Positions 42,455 through 50,746 of a DNA stretch of 64,000 nt are shown here, one piece after another. How positions within the stretch are numbered: position 1 is the first letter of the stretch; each line of letters opens with the position of its first letter. Below the pieces are notes generated by a model. It did not search any database, was not told the origin of the DNA, and worked only from the letters and a program-made list of their open reading frames with translations. Both the position numbers and the translations under genes were made by a program. Source of the stretch: Haladaptatus salinisoli (lineage in GTDB: Archaea; Halobacteriota; Halobacteria; Halobacteriales; Haladaptataceae); NCBI RefSeq assembly GCF_020614375.1, contig NZ_CP085328.1, positions 423,260 to 487,259 of the forward strand. Reading direction: 5' to 3'.

Positions 42455-43114
42455 TTATGAATCTTCAGTCATACGTTCAAAGCGTAGTTTTCCATAGCTT
42501 TCTCTACTACTACCAGTATAGTAGTGACCTTCAAGAACCTGCTTTCCATCCTCTTGTTTTAAATCCAGATCAGCAGTACCATCGTGTGTTTTCATATCTT
42601 CATCCGATTCTGGATATGGCTCATTTTTGTATTGATAAGTAAGAGAAGGCCAGTAACCATCTTGAGTTAGAATGCTTGCGGCACAACTATCAGATGAGGA
42701 TGAGGTGACTGGATCGAAATGTACACAAATATTCCGCCAATCTTGCTTGATATCTAATTCGGCTTTCACTGGGGTCAAGTCGCCTTCAACGGTACAATCT
42801 TGCTTGATTTTACTTTGAGGGACGTCCTGAGAACTCGTAGCATAATAGCCAGTCCATTTACCGTTAAAATCAGGCACCTTTACAAGCTCGATGTCCCGGA
42901 AAATATCCCAATTCCAGGCCCGAGAATTGAACCCTTTAAAAATAAGACCGAATACGACTCCCCAAGTTAGTGGAGAAGTGGGAAGAAAACCCGCGATATT
43001 CTCTTGTAGAACCGGCATGAGGGAATTGAGTATCGATACTATTAGATAGGAGATCAACCCGAAAAGACCCAAAACCTTCGGACGTAAAGGGTTGTCAGTC
43101 GAATAAGTATGCAT
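42455..43114 (-). CDS. CBASS effector, Cap15-like 2TM beta-barrel
   Basis: A 219-residue membrane protein. Two N-terminal helices (about residues 13-37 and 48-62) are followed by an all-beta cytosolic domain. That domain contains PDFNGKWTGYYATSS, KAELDIKQDWRNICVHF, SASILTQDG-like strands, YQYKNEPYPESDED, GTADLDL and EGHYYTGSSRESYGKLRF. The FNGKW...G start, the QxW pair, the YxNEP loop and the GxYYT end match the Cap15 cyclic-nucleotide-receptor barrel. Cap15 oligomerises on binding the messenger and disrupts the membrane. It is first gene of the operon. Confidence 0.82.
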   Translation of the reverse strand: MHTYSTDNPLRPKVLGLFGLISYLIVSILNSLMPVLQENIAGFLPTSPLTWGVVFGLIFKGFNSRAWNWDIFRDIELVKVPDFNGKWTGYYATSSQDVPQSKIKQDCTVEGDLTPVKAELDIKQDWRNICVHFDPVTSSSSDSCAASILTQDGYWPSLTYQYKNEPYPESDEDMKTHDGTADLDLKQEDGKQVLEGHYYTGSSRESYGKLRFERMTEDS

Positions 43115-43289
43115 GTCAAGCCTATCTCTTTTGAAATCATTAATAGGTAGGTGTATTGGTTTAACTACAATCTGGTCTTGGTGAGTTCACCTCCGAATAA
43201 CGTTCAGACGCTGGCCAGGGGTTACTTTCACTTTCAGCCGGGTATGGCATGGCTCTAATACCGTTCTCGACGCTCTGCTTCGCATGAAC

Positions 43290-43651
43290 CACGCTCTCGT
43301 CCCGTTTGGGCGAACGGAGATTTTCAAGAACTCTACCAATAAATTGCCGATCTGCGTGACGTCTCCGACGATGACGCACAACTCACGGCGTCGAAGGTAT
43401 TGCAACTCGCCTATAGCCATAAGCATCTCGTCGACGTTACGGATCACGGGTCGCGCGTTCTCTACCATTCAGATTCGGCGAATCCGCGGCCGTGGGCGTC
43501 GCTCAAGCCGTTTGACGAGCGAGAGGTCGATAGCAAGCGTGGGGTGATCGTGTGGAGCGAACACGACGACGACACGCCTGACGACTTCCGAACGTGGTTA
43601 GAACCCCGGAGAAGCGGTCTAGAATGGGTGCATCCTGAATACAAAGGATAG
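43290..43651 (+). pseudogene. paralogue of the protein at 40822, interrupted
   Basis: The frame from IADLRDVSDDDAQLTASKVLQLAYSHKHLV to PFDEREVDSKRGVIVWSEHDDD and LEPRRSGLEWVHPEYKG matches 40822-41244. TAA occurs at the point where the paralogue has SEE, and the 5' part is unrelated. Together with its intact paralogue it flanks the CBASS operon in the same orientation. Confidence 0.7.
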
Positions 43652-43658
43652 CGCAAAT

Positions 43659-44540
43659 TCAACCACTAAGGAATGCATTAACGACTTCTTCAGAAGAGAA
43701 GAACCTCAGTTCGCCAGTGATGGCATTTTCTAATACTAGATCATAGAGATCAAGCGCATCAACAGTAACTTTAGTCTGTGTGGTAGTGCTTTCGATCTCA
43801 TAGGAAATGCCATCTAGATTACAGAACGATCCGTCAATGAGAAGAAGAGTATCATCAAATTCTTCCGTATATTGACCCTCATCCCGTTCATTTTGCCTCT
43901 TATCGAGAATGTCAATGAGGGTTCTTTGTTTAGGAGATTTGTCTTAATTGTATAAGCGGGAGTTGTGGTGTTCGACAATACGACTCTCTCCATCAGGAAG
44001 GGACTCTAAATCTTCCGGCTTCTCCACAGGAGAAATATGAGTTTCAATCGAATTATTATTTATTCGTTTGTTTTCAATATTAAGTTCAGCTTCAATCATC
44101 CTGATTAGGTCTTCAAAGTCGTTCTCTGGGTCTATTGTACGGAGAATCCAAAGGTCGATTCCCTTACTTTCAGCACGTTTGATCGCTCCGGATTGAAAAC
44201 CCTGCTTAGAGATGATAACACCCCTATGTGCATCTGAATCACTAATAGAACCACCTAGGTCTCGAACAACTCCCTTGTCTATATTTCTACCCTTGAATTT
44301 ACATTCAATTAAGACAACGGTCTCAAAAGCGCCTGAATTATCCCATAAGACAACATCGATATCGTCACTCTCATCGGCGGTATTGAGAGGATAGGGATAT
44401 TCTTCTTCAGCTCGAACATCTTTCTCCGTTTGATAAAAAGCAGCAACTAATTGTTGATATGCCTTCCAATATCGGCTGTCCCATTCCGGCGGACGGTTTC
44501 TCTCGATAAGATCCTCTATCTGCTGTTGTTCGTCGTTCAT
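43659..44540 (-). pseudogene. Mrr-like restriction endonuclease, in-frame TAA after residue 198
   Basis: The first 198 codons encode a PD-(D/E)xK nuclease: IDVVLWDNS ... VVLIECKFKG (Asp and Glu-x-Lys), then DLGGSISDSDAHRGVIISKQGFQSGAIKRAESKGIDLWILR, the typical Mrr_cat fold. After TAA at 43944 the same frame continues 94 codons (KSPKQRTLIDILDKRQ, ... TLLLIDGSFCNLDGISYEIES) to TGA. The upstream part alone would be a complete nuclease domain, so activity may persist despite the stop. Neighbour of the CBASS pair. Confidence 0.7.
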
Positions 44541-44594
44541 AGTATTCGAAATGGGATTGGATAGGATAAATTTTCGTTTATACTGATTGGTCGC

Positions 44595-45023
44595 TCACAG
44601 TTCAACGGTACTCATCGACTCGATGTTGGTCGCTTCAGTGGTCGCGGCCAGATACGGCTCAATCGTGTCATAGCTCGACCAGCCACCCAGTGCCATTACA
44701 ATCCGCGGTGATACGTTCTCCTCAACGAATAGGTGGCTCGCCTAGCAGCGGCGGAGATCGTGCGTTGAGACGCGCCGATAGTCGTCGTTGTCCGTTTCGT
44801 CGGCAGCTTGGTCGGCAGCGTTCTCAACCCAGTACTGCACGGTACGTTTCGACCGTCCAATCAGGGGGTCGTCGTCCCGAAGACCAGCCTGCTGGACGTA
44901 GCGATTGATCGTTGCCTCGACCTCGACCGGTAACCACGTCTCTCGTTGCTTGCCACCGTCGTAACTGCCGGTTGTGTCCTTGCCGTTCATGACTTCGAGT
45001 TCGTAGTGGCGGCCGTCGTCCAT
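44595..45023 (-). pseudogene. tyrosine integrase/recombinase, truncated and with TAG
   Basis: The C-terminal half of an integrase: STHDLRRC (the HxxR box), TAG at 44742 where Trp is usual, then ASHLFVEENVSPRIVMALGGWSSYDTIEPYLA with the catalytic Tyr. The N-terminal half, including the first catalytic Arg, is missing. It marks a former integrated element on this side. Confidence 0.8.
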
Positions 45024-45068
45024 CCGAGAAACATTACTATCAGGCAGTACTGACGAAACGGTAATGAA

Positions 45069-45545
45069 TCAAATTTCTTTCTGATAGTGGATGAACTCAT
45101 CAGCGGTCATTGGATGACGCTCTCGATGCGACTCTTTGTAGCCATAGTTCTCGTAGAGCTTCTGCGCTGCTCTCAGATACGCATTCGTCTCTAACACAAT
45201 TCGAGTGAACCCCTGCTTTCGGGCGCGCTCTTCAAGGGTTCCAAGGAGCTGTGCTCCATATCCGTGTTGTTGATGGTCGGGATGGACTCGCATCCGTCGG
45301 AGTTCAGCCGTCTTATTCTCTTGGGGCTGGAAGCCACCAATTGCGATTATCTGTTCATCTATGAGCCCCACGAGAAACTCACCCCCTACATCAAGGTAGC
45401 ACTCGGAAATATTGGTGAGATCCGCATCGGCTGGTGCATCCTCGACAAACTCTAGTGGAGATGCTCGCAAGGCACGTTCGTGTATTGTCCACACTCGGTC
45501 AGCGTCAGAGGGCTTGTATTGCCGAATAGTGAACTCCTTGACCAT
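45069..45545 (-). CDS. GNAT-family N-acetyltransferase
   Basis: A 158-residue protein. FTIRQYKPSDADRVWTIHE, IIAIGGFQP, LRRMRVHPDHQQHGYGAQLL (the acetyl-CoA loop Q/R-x-x-G-x-G/A), FTRIVLETNAYLRAAQKLYENYGY. Transfers an acetyl group from acetyl-CoA to an unknown amine. Intact. Downstream of the palindrome at 45682-45700. Confidence 0.88.
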   Translation of the reverse strand: MVKEFTIRQYKPSDADRVWTIHERALRASPLEFVEDAPADADLTNISECYLDVGGEFLVGLIDEQIIAIGGFQPQENKTAELRRMRVHPDHQQHGYGAQLLGTLEERARKQGFTRIVLETNAYLRAAQKLYENYGYKESHRERHPMTADEFIHYQKEI

Positions 45546-45681
45546 GAGTCATAGTGATGGGACAACCGGCGATACGAGTTCTTGTACCGGGCATAACTGA
45601 CAACAGTTCGCCTTTTCCGAATAATCTGCACCTCGCGGGTGAGAAGCTGACTGAGTACCGGTACAACAGCCTACCTCGTCG

Positions 45682-45700
45682 GTTAGTATGAAATACTAAT
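45682..45700. promoter_or_regulatory. palindrome GTTAGTAT-GAA-ATACTAAT
   Basis: One-mismatch copy of the recurrent dyad, about 140 bases upstream of the GNAT start and 30 bases after the isochorismatase stop. Confidence 0.6.
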
Positions 45701-45729
45701 CGATGAGCGAAGCAATAGAGAGCATCTAC

Positions 45730-46296
45730 CTAATATGATACATATGATTGGATGTCATGGGTTGTCGCGATCACAGCAAATTCATCACGAAGATTCGCTA
45801 ACGCGACTTCATGGATTATCTCGGCACTATATTCTTGCCCATCAGCCCCTTGCTGGTCAAACGCAGCTGTAGCGTCGCTGACAACGATTGAGTCAAAGCC
45901 GAGATTTTCGGCCACCCGTGTGGTCGTTGAAACACAGTGATTCGTGGTCAGACCGGTGATGACAAGCGATTCAATCTCCCGCTCACGAAGGTATGTTTCT
46001 AAGTTTGTTCCGATGAATGCGCTATTCACGTCCTTCTGGAAGACCGGCTCGTCAGTCTGTGGCGCGGTTTCCGGCTTGAACGCATTGCCCGGTTGATTCG
46101 GCCGCAGCGGAGACTCGGCTTCCTGGGACATATGTTGAACGTGGATGATTGGCTGCTCTAGTTCACGCCAGATCTCAAGCAACTGCTGAATCCGAGTTTC
46201 AGCGTTGGGATTATTTCGGTCGCCCCAAATGGAATTCTCGAAGCCCTGCTGAACGTCGATTGTGAGCAAGGCAGTATTACTGGGAATTTCGATCAT
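45730..46296 (-). CDS. isochorismatase-family cysteine hydrolase
   Basis: A 188-residue protein. NTALLTIDVQQGFEN (catalytic Asp), EPVFQKDVNSAF (Lys), and VITGLTTNHCVSTTTR (catalytic Cys with the cis-peptide loop). The Asp-Lys-Cys triad is complete, so it is probably active on an amide or isochorismate-like substrate; the exact substrate is unknown. Confidence 0.9.
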   Translation of the reverse strand: MIEIPSNTALLTIDVQQGFENSIWGDRNNPNAETRIQQLLEIWRELEQPIIHVQHMSQEAESPLRPNQPGNAFKPETAPQTDEPVFQKDVNSAFIGTNLETYLREREIESLVITGLTTNHCVSTTTRVAENLGFDSIVVSDATAAFDQQGADGQEYSAEIIHEVALANLRDEFAVIATTHDIQSYVSY

Positions 46297-46421
46297 AGAG
46301 TTTCCTCGGCTGATTGAGATTGTTCTTGTGTGACCGTATAGCGGTGATGGTCGATGATCTCACCTGTCGGACAAACGGGAACGGTTGTGTTTCAGATCAT
46401 CCCTCCTTTCTCTCGGGGAAA

Positions 46422-47213
46422 TCACACATCTTTGAGGAACGTGCGTAACTCTGCATAGGCTGCGTCGTATTGATCACGGAAGATGCAATGGCCGGCATTA
46501 GGAATGTGAACCAAGCGCCCACTGTCTAATTCATTGGCGATGCTGAGGTCGGTTGCCCGAGTTTGTGGGTCTGCGTCAGCCTTCAGCACAAGTGTTGGAC
46601 ACGTAATTTCTGCAAATGCGTCTTCTAACTCGGGATATCCCTCACGTGCGATTTCGGCAATTTGTGGACGACACTCGGTATCTGCGACTGCGAGACGGCG
46701 GGCCAACTCTGGAGTGTAATCGCTATATTCGGATGCAAGCTCTTCGACCGATTGGGTGGCCAAGTCCTGGATGTTCTCGCGAACCATCCGTGCTCGCTCA
46801 TCGGGACCGGTCTCCGGATTACCATACATTCCAGCGGGATCTTCAAGAACAAGCGCACGCGGGAGATCTGGATGCAGTGCGGCCGTCCACGCAGCGGTTG
46901 ACCCGCCCATTGAGTGTCCCAGGAGAATCGGATCGACGAGGGAGAGTGCATCCACGAGTCCGACGAGATCGGCAACCCGATCTTCAATTGCGTAACCCAT
47001 TTCAGGGGCGTCAGAAAGCCCGTGCCCGCGGGCATCGTACATCACCAAATCGTAGTCCTCTGCAAGATCAGCGGCCAATGGTGTCCAGCACCGTCCGTTG
47101 TCAGAGAACCCGTGGGCCATGACTAGCGGCGGTCCGTTGCCAGTTCGGTAGTACTGCAACCCGATCCCATTCGCGTCGATAGTATCCGTCGTCCAACTAG
47201 CAGGGAGATTCAT
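46422..47213 (-). CDS. alpha/beta-fold hydrolase
   Basis: A 263-residue enzyme. GNGPPLVMAHGFSDNGRCW (HG oxyanion loop), YDARGHGLSD, GHSMGG nucleophile elbow with Ser, VLKADADPQTR (acid), and AGHCIFRD with the catalytic His. Esterase, lactonase or haloperoxidase-like. Start MNLPASW at 47213; a longer frame extends to 47246. Confidence 0.92.
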   Translation of the reverse strand: MNLPASWTTDTIDANGIGLQYYRTGNGPPLVMAHGFSDNGRCWTPLAADLAEDYDLVMYDARGHGLSDAPEMGYAIEDRVADLVGLVDALSLVDPILLGHSMGGSTAAWTAALHPDLPRALVLEDPAGMYGNPETGPDERARMVRENIQDLATQSVEELASEYSDYTPELARRLAVADTECRPQIAEIAREGYPELEDAFAEITCPTLVLKADADPQTRATDLSIANELDSGRLVHIPNAGHCIFRDQYDAAYAELRTFLKDV

Positions 47214-47245
47214 ATGAAAACAGATCAAAGACATTAGATAAATCA

Positions 47246-47410
47246 ATGACGATGGAATTCTGGCAGCAACGGCATGAGATGGAGCCGGTCGTTACCAATC
47301 GAACAGTCCACGACTCGTGGGCGAATGGGCGTGACTCGTATCTCACGTTTGTCGTCGATAATCTGCGGAGAGCGCTTACATCAGCAGGGCAGAGAAGAGA
47401 AAACCAGTAG
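47246..47410 (+). CDS. possible 54-residue protein
   Basis: MTMEFWQQRHEMEPVV ... TVHDSWANGRDSYLTFVVDNLRRAL. Coding-like but unrecognised, and short. It may be the N-terminus of a deleted gene. Convergent with halocyanin, one base before its stop. Confidence 0.3.
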   Translation: MTMEFWQQRHEMEPVVTNRTVHDSWANGRDSYLTFVVDNLRRALTSAGQRRENQ

Positions 47411-47411
47411 A

Positions 47412-48242
47412 TTATTCAACAATCAATTTTCCGATCATTCCGGCGGATTTGTGTGGCTGGCAGTAGTACTCGTACTCGCCGACCGTCTCGAAGGTGTGCG
47501 TGTAGGTGTATCCCGAATCGAACGTCTTGCTCGGCACGCCCGGCGTCCCTTTCCAGTTGGCTCCATCAGGCTGGCTCTCGGGGACGACGTTGTGGGTGTT
47601 TGATTCCCATGCCCATGTAACAGCCGTCCCACAGGAGATTCTAGCTGCTGCCGGATCGAATTGGAGCGTGCCATCTGGGCCAACAGCAACCGTTATCTCA
47701 CTCTGCCCAGTCATATCGATGACTGTGGGTGGTTCTTCGGGCACAGTGTTTTCTTCTTCCTCTGATTCGGTAGGAGCTTCCGACTCTGGCGTTGTTGTTC
47801 GAGTTGGTGATTCGGTCACCACGACCTCTCCAATCATTCCTGCAGATTGATCAGGGTGGCTGTAATACTCGTATCTTCCGAGGATGTCAAACGTATGTGT
47901 GAAACTGAAGCCAGCATCATACAATTTGGTTTTCGAGCCAGGAGAGCCTTCCCAGTTGGCGTCTTTGGGCTGGCGTTCGACGACGACATTGTGGTTGTCG
48001 AATTCCCAGACCCATCGGACGGTGGCGCCCGGTCGAACTTCGAGATGATACGGCTCGAAGACTAGATTTCCTTCTGGGCCAACCTTGATGGTCGCATCAG
48101 GGTTGTCCAGAGTATTCGTGGTCGACGTTTTACTGTCGGATCCACCTGGGGATGCGGACGACAGGCAGCCGGTCAGGGTCGCGCTTGCAAGCGTTGCGCC
48201 GGTGACGGTGAGGAGTGTGCGGCGGTCGGGATCGTGGTTCAT
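47412..48242 (-). CDS. halocyanin with two plastocyanin-like domains, first degenerate
   Basis: A 276-residue Tat lipoprotein (RRTLLTVTGATLASATLTGC). Two cupredoxin domains (about residues 48-145 and 185-276) are joined by a Thr/Glu-rich linker. Domain 2 has the complete type-1 copper site: NTHNVVPE (His) and YYCQPHKSAGM (Cys, His, Met). Domain 1 has NHNVV but YYSHPDQSAGM, in which Cys is Ser and His is Asp, so it cannot bind type-1 copper. An electron carrier on the outer membrane face. Length is normal for double-domain halocyanins. Confidence 0.93.
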   Translation of the reverse strand: MNHDPDRRTLLTVTGATLASATLTGCLSSASPGGSDSKTSTTNTLDNPDATIKVGPEGNLVFEPYHLEVRPGATVRWVWEFDNHNVVVERQPKDANWEGSPGSKTKLYDAGFSFTHTFDILGRYEYYSHPDQSAGMIGEVVVTESPTRTTTPESEAPTESEEEENTVPEEPPTVIDMTGQSEITVAVGPDGTLQFDPAAARISCGTAVTWAWESNTHNVVPESQPDGANWKGTPGVPSKTFDSGYTYTHTFETVGEYEYYCQPHKSAGMIGKLIVE

Positions 48243-48658
48243 AGCTGAACACCATTTTGGAGTAACGTCTCCGTGGCAAAAAATACCAGTTTCTAATTCT
48301 CAGACGCTGGGAATGGACTAAATAGCCAATATCCGTCTGGTTGTACGTTAGATTTCTACGCTCAGTTCTGTACTCAGAGCCGCAACCACGGTCGACGACG
48401 GAGCAAATGAATCCATGACTGATCTGGAAACAGTGAGATCGTTGAGCAATATAAATATCGAAATGCCGACCGATCGGCTCTTGAAGGACTTGTTGAATAC
48501 TTTCTCTGTAGGGTTGAAAGATCTCAAGCTGGTAAGAACCTTAACCAACGCTGGCGGGTTAGCTACCACGTTTGTTGGTTAAGACAGACCATTCCCACAA
48601 TTCGCGCATCAATTACGCCGGCATTCCAGGGAGGTGGGGAAAACAAGGTCGAACTGGC
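48243..48658. other. intergenic, no gene supported
   Basis: About 415 bases. A 73-codon minus-strand frame (48348-48569) was rejected for its odd composition. No hairpin or repeat was evident. Confidence 0.4.
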
Positions 48659-48784
48659 TTAGAGCACAAGACCTCCGATCCACCAGGCAAGCAGGAGGAG
48701 TCCGATCCAGAGAAGTAACTGGCTCAACAGAAATATTCGGAAGTATAGTGCCGACCTGCTTAGTTCCATGTTACCAATGATCAT
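48659..48784 (-). CDS. possible tiny membrane protein
   Basis: 41 residues: MIIGNMELSRSALYFRIFLL, then LLLWIGLLLLAWWIGGLVL. One strongly hydrophobic helix. Small single-helix proteins are frequent in this part of the window. Start uncertain (second Met at 48769). Confidence 0.42.
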   Translation of the reverse strand: MIIGNMELSRSALYFRIFLLSQLLLWIGLLLLAWWIGGLVL

Positions 48785-48891
48785 GGGGGAGCGTATTAGT
48801 TCTTTGGTAGCCTAAATAGTGAAAAATACAAACGCTCCTTCTACCTGGTTTATGCTGGCGGGTTTCGTACTTCTTCGACGCGCTCGCCGAT

Positions 48892-48910
48892 GTTAGTATA
48901 GAATACTAAC
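48892..48910. promoter_or_regulatory. palindrome GTTAGTAT-AGA-ATACTAAC
   Basis: A perfect copy of the recurrent dyad, 20 bases before repeat R1. Confidence 0.65.
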
Positions 48911-48930
48911 CTGGTTACCCTTCGCGCAGA

Positions 48931-49010
48931 GATCGAGAAGGGGATCCGGGGATGGTCTACTTCCACTTGCGATTTTAGGCGGTAGAAGATTCCTTCACAC
49001 TGAATAGAGA
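48931..49010 (+). repeat. dispersed repeat R1
   Basis: Block A (GATCGAGAAGGGGATCCGGGG, then TCTACTTCCACTTGCG) runs straight into block B (GGCGGTAGAAGATTCCTTC ... TGAATAGAGA). One of four related copies between 48.9 and 53.8 kb. Confidence 0.6.
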
Positions 49011-49032
49011 CCATGAGTCTCTCGGACGAAAT

Positions 49033-49524
49033 CTATTCACACTTTATTTTCTTCGTGACTACCTTTTCACTATCTGTGGCAGTCATGTTTACTGTTCTGT
49101 CGAAATGAACGTTTCCTTGTTTGTCTTTATGTATAATATTGACTTTTTGTAGCGAATCCTGTTTCAAGACTACTGATGCTCGATACGGAACAGCCCCCTC
49201 CTCTGCTGAACAACTGCTACCCCCTGTAGATTTATCTGCTACGACTATTTTCAACATTCCATTTTCCTTTGAGAACGTTGGGCTCTCCAGAACAGTTTTT
49301 GTACAGGATCTACCGCCACTCTCTATTTGACCGTTAACAATGATTTTGTTTTCATCCCTATGGAATTCGATGATCGCTGAATTTTCAAGGCAGTTAAAAA
49401 CAGAATCTTCTGTTATATTGAAGCTTTTTGAGGCTATATCCTCGTCTTTTCGTTCCCCTTGTAGACAACCGCCCAATGTACTGCTTCCTAAAATGCTAAT
49501 TTGGAGGAATCTTCGACGATTCAT
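49033..49524 (-). CDS. Tat-exported lipoprotein, hypothetical
   Basis: A 163-residue protein. RRRFLQISILGSSTLGGC is a twin-arginine lipoprotein signal with lipobox LGGC. The mature domain is beta-rich with Cys pairs (FNCLENSAIIEF, SGGRSCTKTVLESP, GGSSCSAEEG, KIKCE), so disulphide-bonded outside the cell. AT-rich. No family recognised. Confidence 0.72.
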   Translation of the reverse strand: MNRRRFLQISILGSSTLGGCLQGERKDEDIASKSFNITEDSVFNCLENSAIIEFHRDENKIIVNGQIESGGRSCTKTVLESPTFSKENGMLKIVVADKSTGGSSCSAEEGAVPYRASVVLKQDSLQKVNIIHKDKQGNVHFDRTVNMTATDSEKVVTKKIKCE

Positions 49525-49792
49525 AACGATAAACAGTCTCTACTATGGTAAATACCTTCTATAGACTTAAACTGCTCCTGAGATCCACGAATTGCGCACA
49601 GGGTGATTGAATCAGTCAGATACGATTCATAGATCGTCCGCACTAGCCAATAGAACTACTCGAATAAAGCGGGAAGTAAATCTGGCGGTTTGCTCACTCC
49701 ACACGGCGAACTGAACAGCTGTCCGTGACTAGGTAACAATAGTGAATATATATTGAAGCTATACTTTATTAGTGTTGGCACGTATTTTAATC

Positions 49793-50077
49793 ATGAATGA
49801 AGACCGCCACTCACTCTACTTCGCTGCCATCATCAGTTTACTAGGAATTTTGGTCATACAGAACATTAATTGGAGAAACATGGCGGTTTTCGGCGAGTAT
49901 ATTCTGTCACACCCACTCACAGCTCTCAGTCGGATAGTTTCGCACCCTGAGTGGCTGGTTCCCTGCGTGTTTGCGATACTCGGTGTGAGCGCCATTCTCT
50001 TTGGCCTATACATATTCACCGCTACAGCATACCACGTATTTCGAACCCATGAGAGGCAACGAGCAGAGAGGAGATAG
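49793..50077 (+). CDS. small membrane protein
   Basis: A 94-residue protein with two membrane helices (SLYFAAIISLLGILVIQ and PCVFAILGVSAILFGLYIF), a loop between, and a basic C-terminus (FRTHERQRAERR). Start MNEDRHSLY; a longer frame starts 21 bases earlier. Function unknown. Confidence 0.58.
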   Translation: MNEDRHSLYFAAIISLLGILVIQNINWRNMAVFGEYILSHPLTALSRIVSHPEWLVPCVFAILGVSAILFGLYIFTATAYHVFRTHERQRAERR

Positions 50078-50107
50078 GAATCGACGATTCGCCACTGACT
50101 AGTCACA

Positions 50108-50191
50108 GATTGATTCGGGGGTCACGGATCGTTTTACTACCGCTTATGAGGTTAGGCGGCAGGAGAGTAGCTCCTTGCCGAATAGAGAGCG
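50108..50191 (+). repeat. dispersed repeat R2
   Basis: Block A (GATTGATTCGGGGGTCACGG, TTTACTACCGCTTATG) plus block B (GGCGGCAGGAG, CTCCTTGCCG, AATAGAGAGC), in which B folds into a hairpin. Confidence 0.6.
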
Positions 50192-50238
50192 TGAAGCCAG
50201 CATGAGAACGTCTTCCACGAGTGATCGAGTGACGCTCA

Positions 50239-50570
50239 TCACTCGAGTGCGATAACTTGGCCACCCTGCGTCGCGGCGAAGATCCTTCCATCGACCGGAG
50301 TGATCGTCCGGACGTAGTCGTCGAAATCGACTCGCCACATTTCACTGCCGTCATGGCAGCGGAAAGCCCAAATCGTCCAGAAGAGCACTTTTGTAGCCTC
50401 GTCGGGGGCCGTGCGCAACTAACACTGTTTTCTCGACGATGGCGATATCCGTGATTCGCTGTTCGACTGTGCGGTGCCATCGCCGCCTTCCGTCGGAAAG
50501 CCGGCGACTGGCAACGGCGTACCGGCGGTTCTCACCCTCCCTGCGAAGGAAAAATCAGTTCCCCATCTCC
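50239..50570 (-). pseudogene. PQQ-type beta-propeller fragment
   Basis: TIWAFRCHDGSEMWRVDFDDYV, then TPVDGRIFAATQGGQVIALE and stop, with an upstream piece in another frame (RRYAVASRRLSDGRRRWHR). Both are successive blades of a PQQ-like propeller (A-x-D-G-x-x-x-W repeats). C-terminal remnant. Confidence 0.6.
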
Positions 50571-50746
50571 TGTAAACCGGTTGCTCTCCCGAATAGTGAA
50601 TAGCTCCGGTTCAATTTCGACTACAGCAACATCCAGCGTATACCCATTACTAGATATGTTTATTAAGATATAATGTATCTGTATTCTAGATAGTTTTAAT
50701 TGACTATCCGTAAATTCGTATTCAGAAAGCTTATTACTATACAGAT

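Noticed and set aside
48348..48569. 73-codon minus-strand frame
   Set aside because: No homology, too few acidic residues for this organism, and no promoter or ribosome-binding signal.
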